Assembly (NCBI RefSeq): GCF_902459565.1
Contig: NZ_CABPSN010000006.1
Location: forward strand, 186,001 to 250,000
DNA length: 64,000 nucleotides
Direction of reading: 5' to 3'
Source of the DNA: Pandoraea aquatica
GTDB lineage: Bacteria > Pseudomonadota > Gammaproteobacteria > Burkholderiales > Burkholderiaceae
Positions 25,869 to 39,341 of this stretch are shown one piece after another. A model generated the notes under the pieces. The model was not told the origin of the DNA. It saw only the letters and a list, made by a program, of their open reading frames with translations, and ran no database searches. Within the stretch, counting starts at the first letter, position 1, and every line of letters starts with the position of its first letter. The translations under genes and the position numbers were made by a program.

Positions 25869-25881
25869 GTATACCTAATTA
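25869..25881. repeat. Direct repeat element 2 upstream of porin
   Basis: GTATACCTAATTA, partner of the copy at 25718-25730. A regulator-binding role is inferred only from the repetition and the AT-rich context. Confidence 0.45.
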
Positions 25882-26061
25882 TTTTGATGTATGATTTTCG
25901 TCGTAGTCCCCTCCCGAATGGCAAAGCGTCTCGCACGCCGTTGAAGTTGTCCGGAGGCGCGGCGCTCCCTGGACGGAGCGCCGCATTTTCCCGAACTCTC
26001 GCGAAGTGAGAAGTGCAATACGCACCCTCTCTCACCTTTCCTGCCTGATAGACGCGGATGC

Positions 26062-26556
26062 TTACTTGGCGCCCGCCGGTTTGACGGCAATCACTTCGAT
26101 TTCCACCATCCAGCCCGGGTCGACCAGACGCGCCGCCTGCAGCACCGAGCGTGCGGGCAGGTTCGGACCGTTCTTGTCGAAGAACTGGTAATAGCCATTC
26201 ATGAAGCCACCGAAGTCCATCACGTTGTTCTTCGCGGGATCGCCCACGAGAAACACCTGCATCTTCACCACGTCCTTCATGGTGAGATTCATCGTAGCGA
26301 GCAGTGCCTGAATGCGCTTAAGTACGCTCACCGTCTGCTGCTCGGTATTGCCGTAACCCCCGCCTTCGAGTTTCTCCGGCACCTGCCCGCTCAGATAGAC
26401 GGTCGTGGCACTGGCCGGCACTTCGACGGCAAGGGCGAGCGGGCCCGGTTGCTTCGGCAGATGGCGCACCACTTCCTGCGCCCCGGCAGCATGCGCGAGG
26501 CACATGGCCGCCCCGAGGGCCGCGAGTTTCCACCATCCTTTCGTTGACTTCGTCAT
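26062..26556 (-). CDS. RidA/YjgF-family protein with signal peptide (exported)
   Basis: 164 aa. Residues 1-26 form a Sec signal peptide (KGWWKLAALGAAMCLAHAAGA). The RidA domain follows, with VYLSGQVP, NLPARSVLQAARL (Arg136 at the catalytic Arg position) and VEIEVIAV. Classical RidA is cytoplasmic and hydrolyses reactive enamine/imine intermediates. An exported version beside a Tat-type flavin amine oxidoreductase would clear imines in the periplasm (inference). ATG 26556 is used because the signal peptide and the AGGAAAA Shine-Dalgarno fit. Third gene of the operon, 149 bp after the cytochrome. Confidence 0.85.
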   Translation of the reverse strand: MTKSTKGWWKLAALGAAMCLAHAAGAQEVVRHLPKQPGPLALAVEVPASATTVYLSGQVPEKLEGGGYGNTEQQTVSVLKRIQALLATMNLTMKDVVKMQVFLVGDPAKNNVMDFGGFMNGYYQFFDKNGPNLPARSVLQAARLVDPGWMVEIEVIAVKPAGAK

Positions 26557-26705
26557 CTCGTTTTCCTGAAGGTTGTTGAATTCGAGGCGCGCGCGTGTCC
26601 ACGCGCGCCGGTCTTGCCGACGCGTGACTGTCGTTCCTGCCTGCACAGGCCACCCTGACCGGACGCGACGCGCGGCATCGATCCGCAGCGACGCGCCCGT
26701 CGCGC

Positions 26706-27092
26706 TCAGTTGCCCTTGGTGCCGCCCTCGTTTTCCTTCGCCGCGATCGTCTTGCGAATCGACGCGACCTGCTCGGTCGTCACCGGCGCGGCGTTGTTAC
26801 CCCATTCAGCACGAATGAAGGTCACGACATCCGCGATCTGCTTGTCGTTGAGCGACGAATTGAACGTCGGCATGCCGCCCCGCCCGCCGATCACCGTTTC
26901 AACGACCTTGGTGGCGTCCCCCAGCACGAACTTGTCGCCCTTGAGCGCGGGAAATGCGCCGGGAATGCCCTGCCCACCTGCCTGGTGACACGCTGCGCAG
27001 TTATTGCCAAAGATGGTTTTGCCCGAAGGCGTCTGCGCGTGCGAGACACCGGCCGCGAGACCGAGCAACGCGATCGACCACAACTTTTTCAT
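26706..27092 (-). CDS. Periplasmic monohaem cytochrome c (class I)
   Basis: 128 aa. Signal peptide is about residues 1-19 (MKKLWSIALLGLAAGVSHA). The haem site is CAACH at residues 32-36, with a probable axial Met74 in GGMPTF, and FPALKGD and DKQIADVVTFIRAEW mark the fold. It lies 62 bp downstream of the flavin amine oxidoreductase and may be its electron acceptor, as described for nicotine oxidoreductase NicA2 and its cytochrome (established precedent; application here is inference). Confidence 0.9.
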   Translation of the reverse strand: MKKLWSIALLGLAAGVSHAQTPSGKTIFGNNCAACHQAGGQGIPGAFPALKGDKFVLGDATKVVETVIGGRGGMPTFNSSLNDKQIADVVTFIRAEWGNNAAPVTTEQVASIRKTIAAKENEGGTKGN

Positions 27093-27154
27093 TGCTTCAC
27101 TCCTCTACCGTTCTACTGACTTGCCACTGACGATGATGCTGAAGTTCTTGAAGC

Positions 27155-28780
27155 TCACGCGCTCAGGCGCGCATGGAGCTGTTCGATCTGATGCCAGGCC
27201 GATTCGATCGCCCCGGCCTGCCAGCCGTTGAGATGGCTCATGTGCTCACCGGCGAGCAACGTGCGGCCCTCGCCCTTGAGCAGACGCGGATACGCCGTTC
27301 GGCGGCCCGCTTCGCTCCAGTCGGCCCAACCGCCGAGGTTGTACTTCACGCGGTGCCACGCCACCGAGAACGACGACTCGGCCGAATCGCGATACTGCCC
27401 CGGGAACACCTTCTCGCCGGCAGCGAGGCCAAAGTCGGTGCGTTCCTTGAGCGACATCGCGCTCACCTGTGCGGCCATCGCGCCGAAGTTGTAATAGGAC
27501 AGCAGCGTGCCCTTCTGCCCTTGCCAGTTGGTCGACGGCAGCGAGATCAGCGTGGCACCTTTGATGTCGGTCTGAATGTGACCGCCATAGATGAAGTGAT
27601 CCTCTTCCCAGAAGCGGCGCTTCATCTGCACACCGAGCTTGCCGACCGGCTCGTAGGCGACCTGCATCGCATCCTTGAAATCGTCGGAAAAGTCGGTGTC
27701 GATCTGCTTGAGCACCGACAGCGGGATCGTGCACAGGCAGAAGTCACCCTTGACCGTGCGCCCGGCGCCGGTGCGCGTGTCCTTGCATTGCAGCACTACA
27801 CCACTGTCGGTGTTACGCAGGCTCACGACTTCGGTGTTGTAGCGGATCATCTTCTTGGTGCGACGCTCGAAGGCCTTCGCCACGTGATCCATGCCGCCCA
27901 CGGCTTGCAACATCGTCTTCTGCTGTTCGATGTCGTTCGTCGAGCGATAGATGTTGCCGAGCTTCGACTTGAGCAGATCGCCGAATTGCAGCGGGTCGGT
28001 CTGCACGCCCGACTGCACGCCGGGATAGGTCTTGTAGCCGCGCGCCGTCGTGCCCTTGTAGTCGAGGTCTTTTTTGTTCAGGTAGCCCTCATGCACGAGG
28101 TAGTCGAGCAACAGTGCTCTGTCGCCTTCGCTCAGTTGGTCGTTGAGCTTGCCCGCGCGCAGCGTCTTGGCGAACAGTTCGTCGGTGTAGCCGCGCATGT
28201 CGGCCTTGATCTCGAACTGACGCAGGCGCTTGCCGGCGAGCGGACCGTCGATGTTTTCCTTGTAGACGTAGGCCGCATCGTTATCGTTGTTGAAGAGTTC
28301 GAGCGGCACGCCGAATTCGCGCGTGTAATGCAGCGTGGACTGCTGGCAGAACGGAATGCGCCAGGGGCCGTGGTTGATGTACTGGCCTTCGTCGAAGTTG
28401 CAGACCTGACGCTCGCCACCCAGCTCCGTCAGCTCGAAACCGCGACGCGCAGTCTGGCAACGGCCGCCCGCGAAACCGCGTGCCTCGATGATTTCGCACG
28501 CGTATCCGAATTTCGACAGCTCGTAAGCTGCCGTCATACCGGCCAGCCCCGCGCCGAGAATGACCACACGCTTGCCGCGGCCGCTGCCCGACAGGCGCGG
28601 CGGCGAAGTACGCACCGAGGCGAGATCCACGCCCCAGGCCTTCATCGTCGCCAGCATGAGGCCGCTACCGCCGATCGCGAGCGTACGCATCAGGAAGTCG
28701 CGGCGGCGCAGCCCGCTCCCGACGCCCGCAGAACCCAAAGAACCCAATGACTTGCCCGTGGTGTGTTGCACGTCTGACAT
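27155..28780 (-). CDS. Tat-exported FAD-dependent amine oxidase/dehydrogenase
   Basis: 541 aa flavoprotein. A twin-arginine leader RRRDFLMR (about residues 25-32) is followed by a hydrophobic stretch. The dinucleotide site is VVILGAGLAGMTAAYEL (about 72-88), and near the C-terminus LLAGEHMSHLNGWQAGAIES closes the FAD fold, as in monoamine oxidases. The ATG at 28780 has a GAGGAG Shine-Dalgarno; the upstream frame to 28876 is not supported. It would be folded with FAD and exported. With the cytochrome and exported RidA downstream, it probably oxidises a primary or secondary amine in the periplasm. Confidence 0.85.
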   Translation of the reverse strand: MSDVQHTTGKSLGSLGSAGVGSGLRRRDFLMRTLAIGGSGLMLATMKAWGVDLASVRTSPPRLSGSGRGKRVVILGAGLAGMTAAYELSKFGYACEIIEARGFAGGRCQTARRGFELTELGGERQVCNFDEGQYINHGPWRIPFCQQSTLHYTREFGVPLELFNNDNDAAYVYKENIDGPLAGKRLRQFEIKADMRGYTDELFAKTLRAGKLNDQLSEGDRALLLDYLVHEGYLNKKDLDYKGTTARGYKTYPGVQSGVQTDPLQFGDLLKSKLGNIYRSTNDIEQQKTMLQAVGGMDHVAKAFERRTKKMIRYNTEVVSLRNTDSGVVLQCKDTRTGAGRTVKGDFCLCTIPLSVLKQIDTDFSDDFKDAMQVAYEPVGKLGVQMKRRFWEEDHFIYGGHIQTDIKGATLISLPSTNWQGQKGTLLSYYNFGAMAAQVSAMSLKERTDFGLAAGEKVFPGQYRDSAESSFSVAWHRVKYNLGGWADWSEAGRRTAYPRLLKGEGRTLLAGEHMSHLNGWQAGAIESAWHQIEQLHARLSA

Positions 28781-29194
28781 GACTCTCCTCACTCTTGAAT
28801 GATGAAACGTGTCGCGAATGCCAACGCCGTGCGCGCAATGTGCAAAGGTGTGACCCGACCTTGCGGACGAGCGCAACCCTTGAGCGCATGTAGCGCTTCA
28901 GCGAACGAATACGGGGGAATGTGAGAAGGCTCAGGGCGAGTGGCCAGAGGACCGCATGATGTCTCCTTAAGCGCGAATTCCGGGGCAATGCGACAGTCTT
29001 GCGCCGTCGTGATGCCGGGTTCTTGTCTTCTCGTGAAACGTCACCCTCCGAGCGGACCGACAACGTGCTCCGGGGGGATGTGCGTCCGGTCGTATGCGTC
29101 GCGCGCCGGTACTGCACTGCGGAGCCAAATCCTGCTCAGGGGAATCGGGTATGCTTGCTCGCCTGTACTGATAGGTTTGCCCGCCACCATAACG

Positions 29195-29209
29195 ACCATA
29201 CTATATGCG
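29195..29209. promoter_or_regulatory. Regulon operator, site 5 (distal to the amine oxidase operon)
   Basis: ACCATACTATATGCG centred at 29202, followed by TGTTATG exactly as at site 4. The match suggests the same regulator also acts here, though the target promoter is unclear. Confidence 0.5.
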
Positions 29210-29340
29210 TGTTATGGCTTCGAATATTAGCGTTACTACTTAGCGTGCGTATGCGACGACGTTTCGGAGCGGCGAGAGGTACACGCAGGTGGGAGCACCG
29301 CGACATGCGCGGCGCTTTTCAGCATGGTCGCTGACGCACA

Positions 29341-29369
29341 AAACAAAAAAGCCCGCTAGTTAGCGGGCT
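29341..29369 (-). terminator. Rho-independent terminator of tRNA-Ser
   Basis: AGCCCGC (29350-29356) pairs with GCGGGCT (29363-29369) around TAGTTA. A run of Ts follows on the minus strand (rc of 29341-29350). The adjacent ATTCGTTCAAAGCAA is nearly the same as the flank at 8863-8877. Confidence 0.8.
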
Positions 29370-29391
29370 GATTCGTTCAAAGCAAGATGCT

Positions 29392-29482
<91 letters not shown>

Positions 29483-29585
29483 AAGCGTTCTTTCTGCTTT
29501 GGTTCGCTGCCTGAGTGGCCTCAAGCAGCGAGAAAGAGATTATAGCCGAATTTATTTTTCCGGCAACCCCTTTTTTCGAAGTTTT

Positions 29586-30986
<1,401 letters not shown>

Positions 30987-31115
30987 CTAATGGCGGGATT
31001 TTACCAAACGCGCAGCACTGTGACGGGATTTGACGCGTCGGCAGGTGCCGAACCTGATGGCAGCCCACGACAGCATCGCGCTACGGCTGCTCGTCCCGCC
31101 CGGCAGCACGCGGAA

Positions 31116-32555
<1,440 letters not shown>

Positions 32556-32719
32556 GTTCTCAAGCAGCGCGGCCGGGGATGTCCCCGGCCGCAGTCAGAT
32601 AATCAGATGTCCCATTATGCCAGCCCGATGACTGACTCGCCCGCAAAGCGCTTCTCAGGCCGCTTCTCAGACCGCTTCTCAGACGATCCGGAGCAAAGGG
32701 GACGAAGGTCAGCGCAAGC

Positions 32720-33370
32720 TCACCCCTTGATCACGTCCGCCCCTTTGGGCACCGTGAACTTGAAGTTGCCTGCCGGCAGCGGCGGGTTCTTCTGCATGTT
32801 GCTGAACGTGAGCAAGGTCACGTTGCCGAACGCGTCATACAGTTCCATCGCGGCGAGGTTGCCGTCGCGAAAACCGATGCCCACGCGCTGAAACTGCGTG
32901 TCCTGCGCCTTCGGCTTAAGTTCGACCCAGTCGATGCCGTTCTTCACACCGGCATCCTTGAGCGTGAAACTCTTCTCGATGTCGTTGCTGCCGAACAGGA
33001 TCGCGGCCGGACTTGCGCCCAGGGAGTCGCCCAGCTTGCGCTCGGTCACCTGATTCAGATCCTTGTCGTAGACGTAGAGCGTCGTGCCGTCCGCCTGCAA
33101 CAACTGATCGTAAGGCTTGGTGTAATGCCAGACGAACTGACCGGGACGCGAGAACTCGAACGTGCCCGACGCATTGTTCGTCACCTTCATCTCGCCGTTC
33201 TGCTGCCCCTTGACCTGCTTCTGCTCGAAATCGCCGCGCGCCGACTTCACCTGCGCCGCGAACGCCTTGAGTTGTGCCGTACCGCTCGCATAAACCGGCG
33301 CGACCAGCGCCGCCAGCGTCACACCGACGGCACCCACCATGAGCGGCAAGCCGCGCTTGAATCCCAGCAT
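32720..33370 (-). CDS. lolA: Outer-membrane lipoprotein carrier protein LolA
   Basis: 216 aa periplasmic chaperone that carries lipoproteins from LolCDE to LolB. The signal peptide covers about residues 1-30 ([24 protein letters not shown], partly). Family landmarks are [19 protein letters not shown] and [20 protein letters not shown]. The start lies 5 bp beyond the ftsK stop, so they are co-transcribed. Length is typical. Confidence 0.95.
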   Translation of the reverse strand: MLGFKRGLPLMVGAVGVTLAALVAPVYASGTAQLKAFAAQVKSARGDFEQKQVKGQQNGEMKVTNNASGTFEFSRPGQFVWHYTKPYDQLLQADGTTLYVYDKDLNQVTERKLGDSLGASPAAILFGSNDIEKSFTLKDAGVKNGIDWVELKPKAQDTQFQRVGIGFRDGNLAAMELYDAFGNVTLLTFSNMQKNPPLPAGNFKFTVPKGADVIKG

Positions 33371-33375
33371 ATTCT

Positions 33376-35706
33376 TTATTCTCCCTCGCGATTCGGCACC
33401 AGAATTTCCCGGTTGCCGTTGCTCGCCATCGCCGACACGACGCCGGACTGTTCCATCTGTTCGAGCAGGCGCGCCGCCCGGTTGTAGCCGATGCGCAAGT
33501 GACGCTGCACCAGCGAGATCGACGCACGGCGCTGCTTGAGCACCACGGCCACGGCCTGATCGTAAAGAGGATCGGACTCGCCGCCCCCCTCGCCAGTTCC
33601 ACCACCTCCGCCGCCAGCGCCGTCGATACCGCCTTCCTCGCCTTCAACCGCACCGTCGAGAAGACCTTCGACGTAGTTGGCCTCGCCCTGCTCCTTGAGC
33701 CGCTCGACCACGCGATGCACTTCGTCATCGGCCACGAACGCACCGTGCACGCGCAACGGCAATCCGGTGCCCGGCGGCATGTACAGCATGTCGCCCATGC
33801 CCAGCAGCGTCTCGGCACCCTGTTGGTCCAGAATCGTGCGCGAATCGATCTTCGACGACACCTGGAACGCCACCCGCGTCGGCACGTTGGCCTTGATCAG
33901 GCCAGTAATGACGTCGACCGACGGACGCTGCGTTGCCAGAATCAGGTGAATGCCCGCCGCGCGCGCCTTCTGCGCAATCCGCGCGATCAACTCTTCGACC
34001 TTCTTGCCGACGACCATCATCAGGTCCGCCAGCTCGTCGATCACGACCACGATGTACGGCAAACGCTGCAACGGCTCGGGTTCTTCCGGCGTCAGCGAGA
34101 ACGGATTCGGAATGTGTTCCTCACGCTTGGCAGCGTCGTCGATCTTGTTGTTGTAGCCCGCGAGATTGCGAACGCCCAGCTTGCTCATCAGCTTGTAGCG
34201 GCGCTCCATCTCGGCGACCACCCAGTTCAGCGCATGGCCGGCCTGACGCATGTCCGTCACCACCGGGCACAGCAGATGCTGGATGCCCTCGTACATGCTC
34301 ATTTCGAGCATCTTCGGATCGATCAGGATGAGTCGGACCTGCTCGGCCGTCGCCTTGTACAGCAGCGACAGAATCATCGCGTTGATCCCCACCGACTTGC
34401 CCGAACCGGTCGTACCGGCCACCAGCAAGTGAGGCATCTTCGCCAGATCGGCCACGACCGGCTTGCCACCGATGTCCTTGCCAAGTGCAAGCGTCAGCAG
34501 TGACGACGAACTGTTGTAGACCTCCGAGCCGAGAATCTCCGTCATCCGCACCGTCTGACGACGCGGATTCGGCAACTCCAGCCCCATGAAATTCTTACCC
34601 GGGATCGTTTCGACCACACGGATCGACACCAGCGAGAGCGAACGCGCCAGATCCTTCGCCAGATTCACGATCTGGCTGCCCTTCACGCCCGTGGCCGGCT
34701 CGATTTCGTAACGCGTGATGACGGGGCCGGGATAAGCGGCCACGACGCTCACTTCCACGCCGAAATCCTTGAGCTTCTTCTCAATCAGACGCGACGTGAA
34801 TTCCAGCGTCTCGCCCGACACGGTTTCCTGTGCGACCGGGGCCGGATCAAGCAGCGCCAGCGGCGGCAGGATCGAATCCGGCAGGTCGGCGAACAACGGC
34901 GCCTGCTTTTCCTTCTCGACCCGCTCGCTCTTGGGCACGACCTTGACCGGCGGCACGATCTGCACCGGCTCGTGGACTTCCGCCCGCACGCGATTCTGGA
35001 CCACTGCGCCTTCACGCGCGATCGCCGCTTCCTCGCCCAGACGACGGTCCTGACGCGCCTCGCGGCGACGGCGAATCACCGTACCGGTATCGAGAATCAG
35101 CGCACCGACCTTTTCGGCGGCGGACAACCAGGAGAAATGGAATAGCAGCGACAGGCCGAACGCGAAGATCAGCAGCAAGGCCAGCGTGCCGCCGGTGAAG
35201 CCTAGCGCGTGCTGGAAAAAGCCGCCGACGGTCTCGCCGATGACGCCGCCCGATGCGCGCGGCAACTGAGCCTTGAGACGGTACAGACGCAGGGATTCGA
35301 TACCGGCGCTGGAAAGCAGCACCATCAGGGAGGAAACGATCTCGACCCAGCCGCCACTCGCGAGGCGTTCGCGCAGCGGGGGCGCTTCGCGTTTGGCGGA
35401 GATCCGGCGATAGCCGGAGATCACGCGGCGGGCGATGAACACCACCAGCCAGTAGGCGGACAGACCGAGCATGAGCAGCAGCATGTCGGCGACCCACGCG
35501 CCGACGCGTCCCGCCCAGTTGGCGATACGCTCCACATGCGCCGCATGCGTCCAGCTGGGGTCCAGACGGCTGTAGGAGAACAACGCCATCAACAGGAACA
35601 CCATCAGCGCGACCTGCGCCATCCAGCGGATTTCATGGAAGAGGTGCGTCACCCGATTGGGCAACGACGATCCGGCACCAGCAGAGTAGGAAGATTTCGT
35701 CGTCAT
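33376..35706 (-). CDS. ftsK: DNA translocase FtsK
   Basis: 776 aa septum-associated DNA pump for chromosome-dimer resolution. About four membrane helices lie in residues 30-190. A short charged linker follows, unlike the very long linker of E. coli FtsK. The motor has Walker [16 protein letters not shown] and [19 protein letters not shown] Gly-rich spacer ([14 protein letters not shown]) precedes the winged-helix gamma domain ([20 protein letters not shown]) that reads KOPS. ATG 35706 begins [10 protein letters not shown]; the longer upstream frame is rejected because it runs through the divergent promoter region. Confidence 0.95.
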   Translation of the reverse strand: MTTKSSYSAGAGSSLPNRVTHLFHEIRWMAQVALMVFLLMALFSYSRLDPSWTHAAHVERIANWAGRVGAWVADMLLLMLGLSAYWLVVFIARRVISGYRRISAKREAPPLRERLASGGWVEIVSSLMVLLSSAGIESLRLYRLKAQLPRASGGVIGETVGGFFQHALGFTGGTLALLLIFAFGLSLLFHFSWLSAAEKVGALILDTGTVIRRRREARQDRRLGEEAAIAREGAVVQNRVRAEVHEPVQIVPPVKVVPKSERVEKEKQAPLFADLPDSILPPLALLDPAPVAQETVSGETLEFTSRLIEKKLKDFGVEVSVVAAYPGPVITRYEIEPATGVKGSQIVNLAKDLARSLSLVSIRVVETIPGKNFMGLELPNPRRQTVRMTEILGSEVYNSSSSLLTLALGKDIGGKPVVADLAKMPHLLVAGTTGSGKSVGINAMILSLLYKATAEQVRLILIDPKMLEMSMYEGIQHLLCPVVTDMRQAGHALNWVVAEMERRYKLMSKLGVRNLAGYNNKIDDAAKREEHIPNPFSLTPEEPEPLQRLPYIVVVIDELADLMMVVGKKVEELIARIAQKARAAGIHLILATQRPSVDVITGLIKANVPTRVAFQVSSKIDSRTILDQQGAETLLGMGDMLYMPPGTGLPLRVHGAFVADDEVHRVVERLKEQGEANYVEGLLDGAVEGEEGGIDGAGGGGGGTGEGGGESDPLYDQAVAVVLKQRRASISLVQRHLRIGYNRAARLLEQMEQSGVVSAMASNGNREILVPNREGE

Positions 35707-37122
<1,416 letters not shown>

Positions 37123-37162
37123 TCGCTTTCGCGCGTTTTTACGCGTTCTAACGCCGGACGGC

Positions 37163-37202
37163 GGCGCCCCGGTTGCGTGATGTTTCATGCAGCCGGGGCG
37201 CC
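37163..37202 (+). terminator. Probable terminator of trxB
   Basis: GGCGCCCCGG (37163-37172) pairs with CCGGGGCGCC (37193-37202) over a 20-nt loop; flanking GACGGC/GCCGTC extends it imperfectly. No T-tract follows, only GTCTTCGCTT, so termination efficiency is uncertain. Confidence 0.6.
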
Positions 37203-37335
37203 GTCTTCGCTTGTGCGGTCGCTCTGTATCGTCATGAACCGTCACGAACCGTTATGATTCGGACACGCGCCTTCGCAACCGCGTAGACGCCATGCACCGT
37301 TTGCCCTCCCTTTGAACGTCCTTGTTCGCACGATC

Positions 37336-38019
37336 ATGAGCAAGAAACCACCGAAACTCAGCCTCAGCGACCTCTCCAACTTCCGTGACGCACTCGCGAC
37401 CGAGAGCGCCGCGCGCGAAGCCGAGCGCATTGCCGCCGCAAAGCGTGCCGCGCAGGCCAAACGCGACGCGAATGTGTTCCGCGACAGCATCGGCGACATC
37501 GCCCCGCTCGCCAGCAAGGGCTCGACCAATCGCGTCGAGCACCCGCGCTTTCCGCCCGAGCCGGTGGCGCGTCAGACCGAGGAAGACGAAGCCGCAGTCC
37601 TTCACGAATCCCTGTCCGACGAATTCGACCCCGAAGCGTTGCTCGATACGGACGACCGCCTGTCGTACCGCCGTCCCGGCATCAGCCACGATGCCGTGCT
37701 GAAGCTGCAACGCGGCGACTGGGTGGTGCAGGCGCAGATCGACCTGCACGGCATGCGTCGCGACGAAGCGCGCGAAGCGCTCTCCGCCTTCCTGCATGAC
37801 GCCGTCAAGCGCGGTCTGCGCTGCATTCGCGTGATTCACGGCAAGGGCCTCGGCTCGGTGAACCGTGAACCGGTCCTCAAGGACAAGGTGCGCGGCTGGC
37901 TCGCCCAGAAGAACGAAGTGCTGGCGTGGGCACAAGCGCAAGGACGCGACGGCGGGGGCGGTGCGCTGGTAGTATTGCTCCAGGCTTCGCAGGGCCGGGG
38001 GACGCGCGCGGGAGACTAA
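37336..38019 (+). CDS. Smr (MutS2-type) domain protein, YdaL-like
   Basis: 227 aa cytoplasmic protein. A charged, Ala-rich N-terminal region (about residues 1-110) is followed by an Smr domain with DLHGMRRDEAREALSAFL, CIRVIHGKGLGS and GALVVLLQ. Smr domains bind nucleic acid and can cleave it; stand-alone versions are linked to RNA or recombination roles. ATG 37336 (MSKKPPKLSL) is preferred to an upstream in-frame TTG at 37312. It follows trxB by 213 bp in the same direction. Confidence 0.9.
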   Translation: MSKKPPKLSLSDLSNFRDALATESAAREAERIAAAKRAAQAKRDANVFRDSIGDIAPLASKGSTNRVEHPRFPPEPVARQTEEDEAAVLHESLSDEFDPEALLDTDDRLSYRRPGISHDAVLKLQRGDWVVQAQIDLHGMRRDEAREALSAFLHDAVKRGLRCIRVIHGKGLGSVNREPVLKDKVRGWLAQKNEVLAWAQAQGRDGGGGALVVLLQASQGRGTRAGD

Positions 38020-38143
38020 CGCGCGCACTGGCGCACCTGTGCCAGAGACCGATCTCCGTCAGCCACCGCTGGCACCGAAGATTTCGCCGCCGATCACGAC
38101 GTATTGACGAGGGACTGTCCACCGTCCCCAACAGGATTCGCCG

Positions 38144-38776
38144 ATGATTCACGAGATGAGCGCTCAACTGCATACGATCCTGGCCGTCATGGAGGCCATC
38201 GCCGTATTGTCGTGCGCCATCTCCGGCTTCGCGGAAGCCCGCAAGCAGCATCTCGATCCGGTCGGCGCGTTCGTGCTGGCCTTCGCGACCGCCTTCGGCG
38301 GCGGCACATTGCGCGACGTGCTGCTCGACCACCGTCCCTTCTACTGGGTCCAGCATCAGTGGTACTCGGTCATCATCCTCGTGCTGTCGTTGTCCACCGG
38401 CGTCGTGCTGAAGCTCGTCTCGCGCGTGGCGACGGAGCGCGTGCTGCTCATTACAGACGCCATCGGTCTCGGGTTCTTCAGCGCGTCCGGTACATCGCTC
38501 GCGCTACAGACCGATATGTCGGCGTTCATGTCGGTGATGATGGGCGTGATTACCGGCGTGGGCGGCGGTGTGATCCGCGACATCCTCTGTAACGAGGTGC
38601 CACTGGTGTTGCGCGACACGCGACCGTACGCCGTATGTGCGTTCATTGGCGGATGGATCTACATTGCGCTGACTTATGCCGACCTCGATCCCGTCTACAC
38701 GCTGTCGATCAGCGCGTTTTCCGTGATCTTCGTGCGGCTGATCACCGTCGCATTCGACGTCCGCCTCAAATCCTGA
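38144..38776 (+). CDS. UPF0126/TRIC-like membrane protein (YicG family)
   Basis: 210 aa with about seven membrane helices and the two tandem UPF0126 units, each with a glycine-rich kink: FATAFGGGTLRDVLL near residue 48 and ITGVGGGVIRDILCNEVP near 133. Homologues have been described as TRIC-type cation channels or amino-acid transporters (for example glycine, in family work); the substrate here is unknown. It has its own terminator at 38809-38841. Confidence 0.88.
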   Translation: MIHEMSAQLHTILAVMEAIAVLSCAISGFAEARKQHLDPVGAFVLAFATAFGGGTLRDVLLDHRPFYWVQHQWYSVIILVLSLSTGVVLKLVSRVATERVLLITDAIGLGFFSASGTSLALQTDMSAFMSVMMGVITGVGGGVIRDILCNEVPLVLRDTRPYAVCAFIGGWIYIALTYADLDPVYTLSISAFSVIFVRLITVAFDVRLKS

Positions 38777-38808
38777 AGCAATTAGGCTTGCGCGCCTCCC
38801 AAACGCCA

Positions 38809-38848
38809 AAGGGCGACGCCGCTCACGCAGCCGTCGCCCTTCGCTTTT
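38809..38848 (+). terminator. Rho-independent terminator after the UPF0126 gene
   Basis: AAGGGCGACG (38809-38818) pairs with CGTCGCCCTT (38832-38841), followed by CGCTTTT. It lies 32 bp past the stop, between convergent genes, and could also serve glnB. Confidence 0.78.
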
Positions 38849-38891
38849 CCGACGCGCTCGCCACAGCATCGCTGCGGCGATCACCCCGCCA

Positions 38892-39275
<384 letters not shown>

Positions 39276-39341
39276 CTATTGTACCGGGCCGGGAACGGCA
39301 CGCCGATGACAGCGCGCCCGCCCCCCATCCTCCCTGCCGAC

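Larger units (their letters stand above)
25611..26061. promoter_or_regulatory. Porin upstream region with repeated GTA-ACCTAAT element
   Basis: 451 bp without a convincing gene. AT-rich tracts lie at about 25700-25735 and 25860-25890. Each contains the element GTAYACCTAATWA (25718-25730 and 25869-25881). The second is preceded by TT, giving TTGTATAC, which resembles FCD/GntR-type operators. The rest, to the RidA stop, shows a palindromic-looking GC stretch near 25950-25985 (GGCGCGGCGCTCC...GGAGCGCC) that could serve as a terminator for leftover transcription. Confidence 0.5.
28781..29391. promoter_or_regulatory. Long intergenic region upstream of the amine oxidase operon
   Basis: 611 bp with only weak, arginine-rich frames, so no gene is called. 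It contains one regulon-type dyad at 29195-29209 and the terminator of tRNA-Ser at 29341-29369. The dyad is about 420 bp from the amine oxidase start, so either a long leader or an unrecognised small gene lies between. Confidence 0.5.

Noticed and set aside
27173-28750. A 525-codon frame opposite the amine oxidase
   Set aside because: Antisense to a gene with an intact FAD motif and Tat leader; no motif of its own.
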